Shown here: positions 25,201-32,490 of the stretch, piece by piece
Position numbering within the stretch: the stretch's first letter is position 1
Layout of the letters: each line of letters opens with the position of its first letter
Notes under the pieces: generated by a model
What the model was told of the DNA's origin: nothing
The model's input: only the letters and a program-made list of their open reading frames with translations
Database searches by the model: none
Assembly: GCA_025363205.1 (NCBI GenBank)
Contig: JANYEI010000150.1
Location: forward strand, 1-43,174
DNA from: Frigoribacterium sp.
Lineage (GTDB): Bacteria; Actinomycetota; Actinomycetes; Actinomycetales; Microbacteriaceae
DNA: 43,174 bases
Direction: 5' to 3'
Made by a program: the position numbers and the translations under genes

Positions 25201-25752
25201 CTCGAGTTCGATCGCGTGCGTGCCGCGGCCAAGAGCGACCAGCAGGCCTGGGCCGATGAGTACGGCACGGTGAAGGATGTCTCTGGCCTCGGCATCGAGC
25301 GCAATGTGCTTCGCTACCGCCCGGTTGCGGTGACGGTGCGCCTGGCCGAGGGGGCATCCCCCGCCCAGCTTGTTCGCACGATCGCGGCGGCCACGCGCGC
25401 CGGTGCGTCCCTTTCGATCAGCTCTGCGGTGCCGGTGGCGGCGGGACTCATCCGGCTTTTCGGCTCGGCGGTGCCCCCGCTCGTTATCGAGTCCGTTGTC
25501 GTGGAGTCGGATGTGCGCTGGCACGCGCGCTTGCAGTCCGGCGAGATCCGGCCCGGGCGCATCCGCCTGCTTGGCGGTGACCGGCTCGCGCTCGCGATGG
25601 TACTCGGCGGAGATCCGGATGTGGCGATCTACGCCGGTCCGGTGACTACCTCTGGGCGAATCGAGATGCTGCCGTTTCTGCACGAACAGGCCATCAGTAT
25701 CACCGCCCACCGCTTCGGTAATCCCGACCCGTCTACCTTCGTTGCGCTGTAA
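22273..25752 (+). CDS. putA: Bifunctional proline dehydrogenase / L-glutamate gamma-semialdehyde dehydrogenase
   Basis: 1159 residues. The N-terminal FAD-dependent proline dehydrogenase domain (about 50-460) shows VSIKVSSVSSQL, KVRVVKGANLAMERVDA and RVEFEMLLGMASGQADAV. The aldehyde dehydrogenase domain (about 500-970) shows TPPWNFPVAIPAG, Glu718 in AETSGKNAI and the catalytic Cys752 in AGQKCSAASLV. A further region of about 150 residues follows. Together the domains oxidise proline to glutamate via P5C. There is no N-terminal ribbon-helix-helix domain, so it is not a self-regulating PutA. It could also take P5C made from ornithine by the aminotransferase encoded at 33360-34574. Confidence 0.94.
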   Translation: MLSTAADTPASPDPLAAEAVATVHRWLAESADVAPGRSEQRLAGVLKDPSGLDFTIGFVDRVVRPEDLRVAGRNLEGLSRVIPAFLPGYMRVAIQLGGGFAPLIPWPIVPIARRALRGMVSHLILDASPRQLDHSLRALRRSGIRLNLNLLGEAVLGDDEADRRLTGTRDLLKRHDVDYVSIKVSSVSSQLSMWSFDETVTRVVRRLTPLYEFAAASPTTKFINLDMEEFRDLDLTIEVFRRILEQPKLKNLEAGIVLQAYLPDALRAMQGLTSWATQRRAEGGAGIKVRVVKGANLAMERVDAAVHGWPLATWGTKRDTDANYKRILDWSLQPARTDAVRIGVAGHNLFDIAWAWLLAKQRRVETRVEFEMLLGMASGQADAVSRDVGGLLLYTPVVHPREFDAAISYLIRRLEENASSENFMSGVFELASDATIFDREAARFLASLEGLTDAVPASHRVQDRRLPMPDTPVDTAPRAFANEPDTDPSIAANREWGRQILSRVATSTLGDAAVAAARITGLPALEAVITATARAGESWGQRRSDTRATVLHSSGEALAAARADLIEVMASETGKTLLEGDVEVSEAVDFAHYYAERARELDRIADAEFTPSRLIVVTPPWNFPVAIPAGSVLAALASGAGVIIKPAPQARRSAAVMVQALWAGGVPRDVLAFVDLDEGDLGRELVAHPSVDRVILTGAWETAKLFRSWRPDLPLLAETSGKNAIIVTPSADLDLAVADVVKSAFSHAGQKCSAASLVILVGSVAKSERFRRQLIDSVTTLRVGYPQEATTVMGPIIEPAQGKLRSALTSLAEGESWLVTPRPLDESDRLWSPGVRDGVAQGSEFHLTEYFGPVLGIMQADTLEEAIALQNAPAYGLTAGIHSLDTSEVALWVETVQAGNLYVNRGITGAVVRRQPFGGWKRSAVGAGAKAGGPNYLLALGDWRPLFAEPGRTAVLKGLSEKVARVIEAAQHGMEFLEFDRVRAAAKSDQQAWADEYGTVKDVSGLGIERNVLRYRPVAVTVRLAEGASPAQLVRTIAAATRAGASLSISSAVPVAAGLIRLFGSAVPPLVIESVVVESDVRWHARLQSGEIRPGRIRLLGGDRLALAMVLGGDPDVAIYAGPVTTSGRIEMLPFLHEQAISITAHRFGNPDPSTFVAL

Positions 25753-25839
25753 CCGTGGGGTGGGCGGTCTCGCATCGTCCGGCTCTGCATCGCTGCGCCC
25801 CGCGCGTGCGGGCAGCTTCCGCGGTGGGCGGTGACACTC

Positions 25840-25937
25840 GCGCCCACGAGTGACACCCGCGCCTGCATCCTCCCTCTGCGCGCCAGCGAGTGACACTCGC
25901 GCCGGAATGTTTGGGCGCGCGTGTCACTCGTGGGCGC
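25840..25937. terminator. Convergent-gene inverted repeat with repeated TGACAC words
   Basis: Bases 25840-25863 (GCGCCCACGAGTGACAC...) are the reverse complement of 25914-25937 with one mismatch, giving a 24-bp stem. The loop contains another copy of GAGTGACACTCGCGCC. It sits between putA and the convergent oxygenase gene and would suit a bidirectional terminator. Confidence 0.6.
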
Positions 25938-25961
25938 GGAGGTTGTGGCGAGCGGCCTCGG

Positions 25962-26963
25962 CTACACGAGGTCGGGGTGGTGAAGCGCTGCGACATCCGG
26001 ATGCGCGCGCAGCCGACTCTTGAGCGCGTTCTCGCCGTAGGTGCGGAAGATCGGATTCTGCGGGTCGGTGGTGATTCCGCGCGACTCGGCGGCGAGCTCA
26101 GGAGGCAGCGTGAGAGTCGGGATTGTGGCATCCAGCGCGGGGGCGAAGAAGAACGGCACCGAGATGCGATCCGTGCCGATGAGGGGCGAGATCACCCGGT
26201 GCACGGTGGCGGTGAGATAGCCGTCGGTCGCGACCTCGAGCAGCTCGCCGATGTTGACGACGAATGCTCCCGGCAGCGGAGGGGCGTCGATCCAGCCTTC
26301 ACCGTACTGCACCTGGAGGCCACCCTTGCCCGGCTCGACGAAGAGCAGGGTGAGCACCCCGGAGTCCTTATGCGCGCCGACGCCCTGTTGCGGAGTGGGA
26401 TCGGACTTGCCGGGGTAGCGCACGATCTTGGTGAGGGTCGACGGATTCGTAGCGAAGCTGGAATCGAAGACGTTCTCCTCGGCGCCGAGGGACACGGCCC
26501 AGGCGCGCAGCAGGGCGAGCGCCACCCGAGAGAGGGCGTCATTCCACTGCGTGACGACCTCCCGCAGTTCGGGCAACGCCGAAGGCCATTGGTTCGGGCC
26601 GTCCAGACGCCAGTAGTCGGCGACCCCGCTCCCGCGGGCCACCGCCGGGCGCTCCACTCCGATGTCGATCTGCTCACGCCAATCGACCGTGCCCTTGGTG
26701 AGTTCGCCGCCGACCCGGGTGTACCCCCGAAAGTGCGGACTCTTCAGATTCTCGATCTCGAGCTTGTCGGAATCCGGCAGCTCGAAGAACGTGCGGGCGG
26801 TGCGGATGACGGCATCCTGCAGTTGCTCGGAGACGCCATGGCCGGTCAGGTAGAAAAAACCGAATTCGTGTGTGGCAGCCCGCAGCTCGCGCCGAAACGC
26901 CGCCGCTTCGTGCTCGCCGCGATCCAGCCGGGAGAGGTCGAGCACCGGAAGTGTGAGTGACAT
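25962..26963 (-). CDS. 2-oxoglutarate/Fe(II)-type dioxygenase, isopenicillin N synthase family
   Basis: 333 residues from ATG 26963 (GGAAG upstream). The N-terminal DIOX_N block is ATHEFGFFYLTGHGVSEQL. The Fe(II) facial triad is His198 and Asp200 (GVGAHKDSGVLTLL) with His255 (ATVHRVISP), and RxS (Arg266, Ser268) would bind 2-oxoglutarate. The length and layout fit the plant/bacterial 2OG oxygenases that hydroxylate or desaturate small molecules. The substrate is not evident. The long noncoding stretch upstream may hold its control region. Confidence 0.9.
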   Translation of the reverse strand: MSLTLPVLDLSRLDRGEHEAAAFRRELRAATHEFGFFYLTGHGVSEQLQDAVIRTARTFFELPDSDKLEIENLKSPHFRGYTRVGGELTKGTVDWREQIDIGVERPAVARGSGVADYWRLDGPNQWPSALPELREVVTQWNDALSRVALALLRAWAVSLGAEENVFDSSFATNPSTLTKIVRYPGKSDPTPQQGVGAHKDSGVLTLLFVEPGKGGLQVQYGEGWIDAPPLPGAFVVNIGELLEVATDGYLTATVHRVISPLIGTDRISVPFFFAPALDATIPTLTLPPELAAESRGITTDPQNPIFRTYGENALKSRLRAHPDVAALHHPDLV

Positions 26964-27248
26964 GCTTCCATTCTCGATCGGATTTCGGAGACGTGTGCCC
27001 GTGTTACGCAGCATGAAGCGCCCCCCGAACTGGCGGTCTGTCCCCCATTGTGCGGACACGCCCGGTCCCCACATAATCAATGCCGGGGGAAGTGCTCTAG
27101 GCGGCCCCTCTGCGACCGGGTACCCCGAGCACGGTCGCGGAAAATCGGCCGGATGCGTACCCGAATCGCGCATCCGGTCGGCTCGCCTCAGGAGATGACG
27201 GGCAAGCAGAACCGCTCATCCAGCCGCTTCTTTGGTGTGCCGCGACAG

Positions 27249-27278
27249 TTGCCGATACTTGCCGATACTTGCCGATAC
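27249..27278. repeat. TTGCCGATAC x3
   Basis: Three perfect, contiguous 10-base units (27249, 27259, 27269), followed by the partial match CTGCC. A 10-base period places the copies on one helix face, as for a cooperative protein-binding site; simple slippage is equally possible. Confidence 0.8.
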
Positions 27279-27294
27279 CTGCCCGTGTCCCGTC

Positions 27295-27380
27295 CGCGTC
27301 GAGACTGCCGAACGCCTTCAGATTCCGCTCAACGCGGCGAAGTCGCGCATCCGCGATGGTCTGCGGAGCCTGCTCGTTGA
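27295..27380 (+). pseudogene. Possible fragment of an ECF sigma factor region 4
   Basis: The frame reads ETAERLQIPLNAAKSRIRDGL, which closely resembles the helix-turn-helix of ECF sigma factors (typical form EVAERLGIPLGTAKSRIRDGL). No upstream region 2 or rest of region 4 is found in any frame; simple repeats precede it. If real, it is a decayed 3' remnant. The match is short and could be chance. Confidence 0.35.
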
Positions 27381-27454
27381 GCCCGCTGGAGAACAGGGGC
27401 TACCGGCGGTGAGTACTCTCGTAAGTGCGACAGCGCCAGACATCAGGAGTAACC

Positions 27455-27853
27455 GTGGCTGATTCTCCCTTTCCCCGCAGCCCGACCTCGATCGGCGATT
27501 TCGTCGTTACGGTCAATCCCGCGTCATCCATTCCGCATTATGAGCAGCTGCGCGTGCAGTTGCTCGACGCCGTGGCCTCCGGATCAATCGCAGCCGGTGC
27601 CAAGCTTCCGACAGTGCGCGGTCTTGCGGACTCCCTCGGTCTCGCGCCCAACACCGTCGCCCGCAGCTATCGCGAGCTCGAACGGGATGCCGTGATCGAA
27701 ACGCGCGGTCGTGCCGGCACCTTCGTCGCTCCGTCGGGCGATGCCACCCACCGCCAGGCGCAGGATGCTGCAGCGGCCTTCGCCGCCCGCATCCGCCAAT
27801 TGCGTCTCGATCCCGGCGCCGCACTCGAGTTGGTGCGGGCAGCCCTGCGCTGA
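27455..27853 (+). CDS. GntR-family transcriptional regulator, YtrA-like short form
   Basis: 132 residues from GTG 27455, chosen for CAGGAG eight bases upstream. The winged helix-turn-helix covers about residues 24-88: IPHYEQLRVQLLDAVASGSI, AGAKLPTVRGLADSLGLAPNTVARSYREL, VIETRGRAGTFVA. Only about 45 residues follow, with no effector domain, as in the YtrA subfamily, which usually controls neighbouring ABC transporter genes. None is next to it here; the neighbours are a 2OG oxygenase and an SDR. Its target is open. Confidence 0.9.
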   Translation: MADSPFPRSPTSIGDFVVTVNPASSIPHYEQLRVQLLDAVASGSIAAGAKLPTVRGLADSLGLAPNTVARSYRELERDAVIETRGRAGTFVAPSGDATHRQAQDAAAAFAARIRQLRLDPGAALELVRAALR

Positions 27854-27860
27854 GGCTGTC

Positions 27861-27886
27861 GGTGGCTGCCCCGTTCGCAGCCATCC
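27861..27886 (+). terminator. Hairpin after the GntR gene
   Basis: GGTGGCTGC (27861-27869) pairs with GCAGCCATC (27877-27885) with one G-T or mismatched position, eight bases after the stop codon. Confidence 0.55.
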
Positions 27887-28175
27887 AGTTAGTTGGTGGG
27901 CGTCCAACCGCTGGCCTTTCTGCTAACGGCCCTAGCCGTCTGTTGCGGTGTTTCTGTTCGGATGGGCTACCCGGTTTGCGCGCGTTCTCATCTGCGCGCT
28001 CGTGACTGGCAAGAAGACCACGTTCCCCTCGCGTCTGAGCATGCACTTCTCGCCACTCACGCCTGACGAAGGGTTGGAAAAGTGCTGGCATGGGTGCGTG
28101 CGTCGCGAGGGTCACGGGAACCTCTCACACTCACCGCCCTGGCGTGCAAGCGCCCGACAAACCGCGGCGTTCGCG

Positions 28176-28252
28176 GATCAGGAGTTGTGCGGCGCCCGCG
28201 GCGTGTTGATGCATCGACACGCCGCTCGTCACAGATGACTCCTGATCTGTGA
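28176..28252. repeat. Nested palindromes
   Basis: Outer arms GATCAGGAGT (28176-28185) and ACTCCTGATC (28238-28247) are perfect complements. Inside lies a near-perfect palindrome with arms GCGGCGTGT (28198-28206) and ACACGCCGC (28217-28225) around TGATGCATCG. A third pair, TCACAGAT and ATCTGTGA (28229-28252), overlaps the right outer arm and so offers an alternative fold. Confidence 0.75.
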
Positions 28253-28330
28253 ACGGGCGGGAAACGCGAAAGTCGACAGCCCGCACAGCTCGTGAACGGG
28301 CGGAAAACTCGAAAGTCGGGCCCGCACCTC
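28249..28330. repeat. ~43-bp direct repeat, two diverged units
   Basis: GTGAACGGGCGG-GAAAC-CGAAAGTCG... at 28249 recurs at 28292 with small changes (GTGAACGGGCGGAAAACTCG). It lies just after the palindromes and before the SDR stop codon. Confidence 0.65.
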
Positions 28331-28344
28331 GCAGCCCGGGCGGA

Positions 28345-29145
28345 TCAGATCGACGCGACCGCCCCGGAGTCGACTCGGTAGTTAGCCCCGTTCACGAAAC
28401 TCGCCTGCTCGGAGCACAGGAACGCGACCACAGCCGCGACCTCCTGCGGTTCGCCACGGCGCTGGAGGGCCATGTACGGGCGCTCCTCCGCGAGGAAGCT
28501 CACGACCGCCTCGTCGACGCTCGATCCGATCTTTTTCGCCCGCTTCTCCATCATCGCGTCGGTCATCGGCGTGTGGATGAAGGCGGGCGAGACGCAGTTC
28601 ACCAGCAGGCCCTCCTTTGCGTAGGTGCGCGAAAGACCCTTCATCAGCGCCAACACCCCGGCCTTGGCCGAACAGTAGGGGATCTCGTCGTCGTAGGGCT
28701 GCACGCCGTCCTCGGAGGCCATCAGCACGATGCGGCCCCAACCACCTTTTCGCAGGCTGGGCAAAAACGCACTCACGAGCCGCACTGGGCCCATGAGGTC
28801 GACCTCGATCGTGTTCGTCCAGCCCGCATCGTCGATCTCGTGAAAGTACCCCTGCGCGCCGGTGATGCCGGAGGACTGCACGAGGATGTCGATGTCACCG
28901 ACCGCGTCCAACACCCGATCGCGCATTGTCGCGATCGAATCCACCTTGGTGACATCGGCGGCGAAGGCGAACAGTCGACCCTCGGGGGCGCCGAGGCCTG
29001 TGGCCGCGGCATCCAGGCTCTTCTGATCCTTGTCGGTGAGTACAACACGCACCCCTTCGCCCAGCAGGATGCGGGCCGTCTCCCAGCCGATGCCCGAGTC
29101 GGCGCCGCTGATGAGGGCAGTGCGGCCGGTGATTCCGAGGTCCAT
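28345..29145 (-). CDS. Short-chain dehydrogenase/reductase
   Basis: 266 residues from ATG 29145 (AAGGGAG upstream). It is a classical SDR with the cofactor loop SGADSGIG (13-20), catalytic Ser144, Tyr157 and Lys161 (YCSAK). Asp38 (VLTDKD) after the second strand suggests NAD+ over NADP+. The usual NNAG motif reads QSSG (90-93), and the position of the tetrad Asn appears as Asp116 (EVDLMG). It is divergent from a lactonase gene across 47 bases, so a role as a sugar dehydrogenase making the aldonolactone is likely (inference). Confidence 0.88.
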   Translation of the reverse strand: MDLGITGRTALISGADSGIGWETARILLGEGVRVVLTDKDQKSLDAAATGLGAPEGRLFAFAADVTKVDSIATMRDRVLDAVGDIDILVQSSGITGAQGYFHEIDDAGWTNTIEVDLMGPVRLVSAFLPSLRKGGWGRIVLMASEDGVQPYDDEIPYCSAKAGVLALMKGLSRTYAKEGLLVNCVSPAFIHTPMTDAMMEKRAKKIGSSVDEAVVSFLAEERPYMALQRRGEPQEVAAVVAFLCSEQASFVNGANYRVDSGAVASI

Positions 29146-29192
29146 GACAACTCCCTTGTTATGCGTTCGTTATGGAAACGTATGCTGGCATC
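29146..29192. promoter_or_regulatory. Divergent SDR/lactonase promoter with leaderless -10 box and imperfect palindrome
   Basis: For the plus strand, TATGCT (29181-29186) and six bases (GGCATC) precede ATG 29193, the leaderless layout. The imperfect palindrome ATGCGTT-N8-AAACGTAT (around 29161-29184) overlaps it and could be an operator controlling both genes. Confidence 0.5.
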
Positions 29193-30059
29193 ATGAACGT
29201 CGTCAGGGGGTTGCCCCGGATATTCCGGGATGCTAAGGCCATCCTCGCGGAGAGCATCGTGTGGGATCCGGCCGGCTTCGTTCTCTGGTGCGACATCACC
29301 TCCGGTCTCCTGTACCGCTGCCCGATCGATGGCCTGGATGACACGGTGATCGAATTGCCCCCGCCGCTCGCGTCGTTCGCTCCGGCAGCCACCCGCAGCG
29401 GATACGTGGCCTCCCTCGGCGACCGGATCGTGCTTGCGGATGCGGTGGGCGGCATCCAAATTCTGGCCCGCATCGAGCACGCGCACGCCGGCCTGCGGCT
29501 CAACGAGGGAAAGTGCGACCCCTACGGACGTTGGATCACCGGCTCGATGAACCTCACGACCGGGGAGCCGGATGGCGCACTGTACTCCGTCACCGCCGAC
29601 GGTCGGGTTCGGGTGCTCCGCGGCGGTTTCGGAGTGGCGAACGGTTTCGAGTGGAGCCTCGATGACACCGAGATGTTCTTCACTGACACCGCAGTGAAGA
29701 CGATCTATCGTGCTCCGTACAGCGAAACCGGGGAGCTCGGCAATGTCAAGGTCTTCCATTGCGGAGAGCCGCATGATGGGCTCACCATCGACGCCGAGGG
29801 ATTCCTCTGGGGCGGCATCTACGGAGGCGGTCGAGTAGTGCGGTATTCGCCAGAGGGAGTCGAAGACGTGATGGTCGAGTTGCCTGCGCCGAATATCACC
29901 TCCGTTGCATTCGGCGGACCCGGGATGTCAACGCTTTTTGTCGGCTCCGCGCGGGAGAATCTCACGGAAGAGCAGTTGGAGGCATACCCGTTCTCCGGAG
30001 CGATCTTCGCGATCGACACCGCAACCAACGGGCGCCCGGCACGTCACTTCGGCGCATGA
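29193..30059 (+). CDS. SMP-30/gluconolactonase family sugar lactonase
   Basis: 288 residues from ATG 29193, chosen because of the -10 box exactly six bases upstream; ATG 29172 would add seven residues. The beta-propeller metal ligands are Glu20 (AILAESIVWD), Asn150 (VANGFEWS) and Asp195 (PHDGLTID), with Asn104 and Asp109 in the substrate pocket (RLNEGKCDPYGRWITGSM). It would hydrolyse an aldonolactone. It overlaps the GH15 gene by 4 bases (ATGA). Confidence 0.9.
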   Translation: MNVVRGLPRIFRDAKAILAESIVWDPAGFVLWCDITSGLLYRCPIDGLDDTVIELPPPLASFAPAATRSGYVASLGDRIVLADAVGGIQILARIEHAHAGLRLNEGKCDPYGRWITGSMNLTTGEPDGALYSVTADGRVRVLRGGFGVANGFEWSLDDTEMFFTDTAVKTIYRAPYSETGELGNVKVFHCGEPHDGLTIDAEGFLWGGIYGGGRVVRYSPEGVEDVMVELPAPNITSVAFGGPGMSTLFVGSARENLTEEQLEAYPFSGAIFAIDTATNGRPARHFGA

Positions 30060-31864
30060 CCGGATTCTCGCTGCAGGGGGCCGGCGAAGGACCCGCCAAC
30101 CGGATCGACGGCTATGCAGACTTGCGCGCATACGCGGCGATCGGCGATGGTCGCACGGTCGCGCTCATCGCGCTCGACGGTTCCATCGACTGGTTTCCGG
30201 CGCCGAACCTGCCGACCCCTCCCGCCTTCGCCGCGATTGTGGATGCTCCGCACGGCGGTCGCATCGAGTTGCGTCCGGTCGATGACTACACGGTCACGCG
30301 ACGGTATCTGTCCGGCACCAATGTGCTGCAGACCACCTTCACCACCGCAGCGGGCCGCGTGCGCGTGACCGACGCCCTGGTCACCGGGGTGGCGGGACGG
30401 CTGCCCTGGGCCGAGCTCGCGTGCCGGGTCGACGGGGTGCGTGGCGCCGTTGCATTGCGCTGGTCGGTCGCACCCGGAACGATGCTCGGCACCGCAGCGC
30501 CCTGGGTCGAGCACACGGTGCAGGGTGCGGTGATCCGGGTCGACGGCGTGATGCTCGGCGTGCGCGGCATCGACCACGGGCCATCCGCCGCCGAGGCGCA
30601 GGGCATCGCCGGTGCATTCACCACCTCAGAGGGGTCCCGTCACCTCGTGGTCGTCACTGCAACAGAACGCGAGCCGCTGCGCATGATCACCCCGGAGATC
30701 GTGGATCGCGGGGTGGATCGCACCATTGCCAACTGGAAGGCCTGGTCGACCGAGTTCTCCTGGAAGGGCGAATGGAGCGAGGCGGTGCTGCGCAGTGCGC
30801 TCGCCCTGAAACTGCTCATCCACAGCCCCACCGGCGCCATCGCCGCTGCGGCCACCACGTCGATCCCGGAGGCTCGGGAGGGCGAAAAGAACTGGGACTA
30901 TCGATTCGCCTGGGTTCGCGACCTCGCATACACAGTGCGCGCGCTCATTCGCTTCGGATTGCGCGAAGAGACCCACGCGGCCGTCTCGTGGCTGCTCACT
31001 ACAATCCGCGAACAGGGCCCTGAGCTGCACATCTTCTACGCGCTCGATGGCTCGGTGCCCGAGGGCAGTTCGCGACCGGATGTTTCGGGGTGGCGCGGAA
31101 TCGGGCCGGTTGTGGTGGGCAACGGGGCCCAGGGACAACTTCAGCTCGGCGTCTACGGCGACCTCTTCGATGTGGTGCGCGCCTATGTCGAGGACGGTAA
31201 CCTGCTCGATGCCGAGACCGGACGCCTGCTCGCCACAATCGCCGACCGCGCGTGCGACAACTGGCAGCGCCCGGACTCCGGCATCTGGGAGCTCGAGGAG
31301 CAGCAGCACTACACCTCGTCGAAACTCGGCTGCTGGCAAGCCCTCGACTGTGCGGTGCACCTCTCCACGCTCGGCCAGTTACCCGGCGGAAACGAGCGTT
31401 GGGCGGCGGAGCGGGATCGCATCCGCGACTGGGTGGAGAACAACGCGTGGTCCGAGCCGCGCCAGAGCTACGTGATGTATCCGGGCAGCGAAAAGCTCGA
31501 CGCATCCGTTTTGTTGCACGCGGCGAGCGGCTTCGATCGGACCGAGCGGATGTCGGGCACTATCGATGCAATCGAGAGCGAGCTCGGTCGCGGAGTGCTC
31601 GTCTATCGGTACTCCGGCATGCAGCGTGAAGAGGGTACCTTCGTGGCGTGCGCGTTCTGGATGGCGGCCGCGCTGGCCTGCGTCGGTCGCATGGATGAGG
31701 CGCGGGCACGAATGACCGAACTGGTGTCGCTTGGCAACGACGTCGGCCTCTATTCAGAGATGATGGATGCCGAGACCCACGAGTTTCTCGGCAACCTTCC
31801 GCAGGGCCTCAGTCATCTGGCTCTCATCAACGCGGCGATCACGATCGACGAACTCGGGCGGTGA
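30056..31864 (+). CDS. Glycoside hydrolase family 15 protein (trehalase/glucoamylase-like)
   Basis: 602 residues. An N-terminal beta domain (YADLRAYAAIGDGRTVALIALDGSIDWFPAPN, about 20-51) precedes an (alpha/alpha)6 catalytic barrel. GH15 blocks include EKNWDYRFAWVRDLAYTV, PDSGIWELEEQQHYTSSKLGCWQALD with probable general acid Glu412, and ETHEFLGNLPQGLSHLALINAA with the likely base in the 573-576 region. It has no signal peptide and is therefore probably cytoplasmic, acting on trehalose or an alpha-glucoside. It is coupled to the lactonase gene. Confidence 0.9.
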   Translation: MTGFSLQGAGEGPANRIDGYADLRAYAAIGDGRTVALIALDGSIDWFPAPNLPTPPAFAAIVDAPHGGRIELRPVDDYTVTRRYLSGTNVLQTTFTTAAGRVRVTDALVTGVAGRLPWAELACRVDGVRGAVALRWSVAPGTMLGTAAPWVEHTVQGAVIRVDGVMLGVRGIDHGPSAAEAQGIAGAFTTSEGSRHLVVVTATEREPLRMITPEIVDRGVDRTIANWKAWSTEFSWKGEWSEAVLRSALALKLLIHSPTGAIAAAATTSIPEAREGEKNWDYRFAWVRDLAYTVRALIRFGLREETHAAVSWLLTTIREQGPELHIFYALDGSVPEGSSRPDVSGWRGIGPVVVGNGAQGQLQLGVYGDLFDVVRAYVEDGNLLDAETGRLLATIADRACDNWQRPDSGIWELEEQQHYTSSKLGCWQALDCAVHLSTLGQLPGGNERWAAERDRIRDWVENNAWSEPRQSYVMYPGSEKLDASVLLHAASGFDRTERMSGTIDAIESELGRGVLVYRYSGMQREEGTFVACAFWMAAALACVGRMDEARARMTELVSLGNDVGLYSEMMDAETHEFLGNLPQGLSHLALINAAITIDELGR

Positions 31865-31915
31865 CCCATCCGCTGGTCGAGCAGGTCGGCAGACCCGTGG
31901 GAGCGAGACGCGGCG

Positions 31916-32356
31916 CTACCCCTCGCGGGTGCGATGGATCAGCTTCGACAGCACAATAGCGCTGCGGGTGTGGTCCACGTTGGGGGCGACCCGCACGCGC
32001 TCGAGCGCGAGTTCGAGCGAGGGGATGTCGCGGGAGCGCATGTGCACGATGGCATCCGCGCTGCCGGTGACGGTGCCGGCATCCACGACCTCCGGAATAC
32101 CGGAGAGGATGCGCCGCAACTCCTCCGGCGCAACAGTGCCGCGGCAAAAGAGTTCGACGTAGGCCTCGGTGCCGAGTCCGTCGACGGCGGGGTCGACCTG
32201 GATGGTGAATCCGCGGATCACCTTGTCGGCGACCAGCCGGTCCACGCGGCGTTTCACCGCGGACGCGGAAAGCCCGATCACTTCGCCGATATCGCCGTAT
32301 CCGGCGCGGGCATTCTGGCGGAGAAGGTCGATGATGCCGTAGTCAAGACTGTCCAT
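31916..32356 (-). CDS. Lrp/AsnC-family regulator
   Basis: 146 residues. An N-terminal helix-turn-helix (LDYGIIDLLRQNARAGYGDIGEVIGLSASAVKRRVDRLVADKVI) is followed by the RAM ligand-binding domain (GTEAYVELFCRGTVAPEELRRIL). It is divergent from the ddaH-like and rocD genes, the same order as around Rv2324-Rv2321c in Mycobacterium tuberculosis (recollection), so it probably senses an amino acid such as arginine or ornithine and controls them. The start has a leaderless -10 box. Confidence 0.92.
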   Translation of the reverse strand: MDSLDYGIIDLLRQNARAGYGDIGEVIGLSASAVKRRVDRLVADKVIRGFTIQVDPAVDGLGTEAYVELFCRGTVAPEELRRILSGIPEVVDAGTVTGSADAIVHMRSRDIPSLELALERVRVAPNVDHTRSAIVLSKLIHRTREG

Positions 32357-32368
32357 GGGCTTACTCTA
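32357..32368 (-). promoter_or_regulatory. -10 box of a leaderless lrp-type transcript
   Basis: TAGAGT (32363-32368 on the minus strand), six bases (AAGCCC), then ATG 32356. Confidence 0.6.
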
Positions 32369-32490
32369 CGGTGCATTATTGTGCCATCTGCGTCATCTTC
32401 GGCGATTTTGTGCGCCTTACGCTGCCAAAGATCGGATGTGTGCGTGTGAGACTGGAACGACCCCACACCCCGATCTCCGAAGGAGCCCTC

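Larger units (their letters stand above)
26964..27454. other. 491-base divergent region with hairpin, repeats and a gene fragment
   Basis: This separates the oxygenase gene from the GntR gene. It contains a hairpin (CCGGATGCG at 27149-27157 with CGCATCCGG at 27169-27177), three TTGCCGATAC repeats (27249-27278), a sigma-factor-like fragment (27295-27380) and the GntR ribosome-binding site. No intact gene was found. Confidence 0.6.

Noticed and set aside
28249-29196. 315-codon plus-strand frame opposite the SDR gene
   Set aside because: The SDR cofactor and catalytic motifs are on the minus strand, and this frame begins inside direct repeats.
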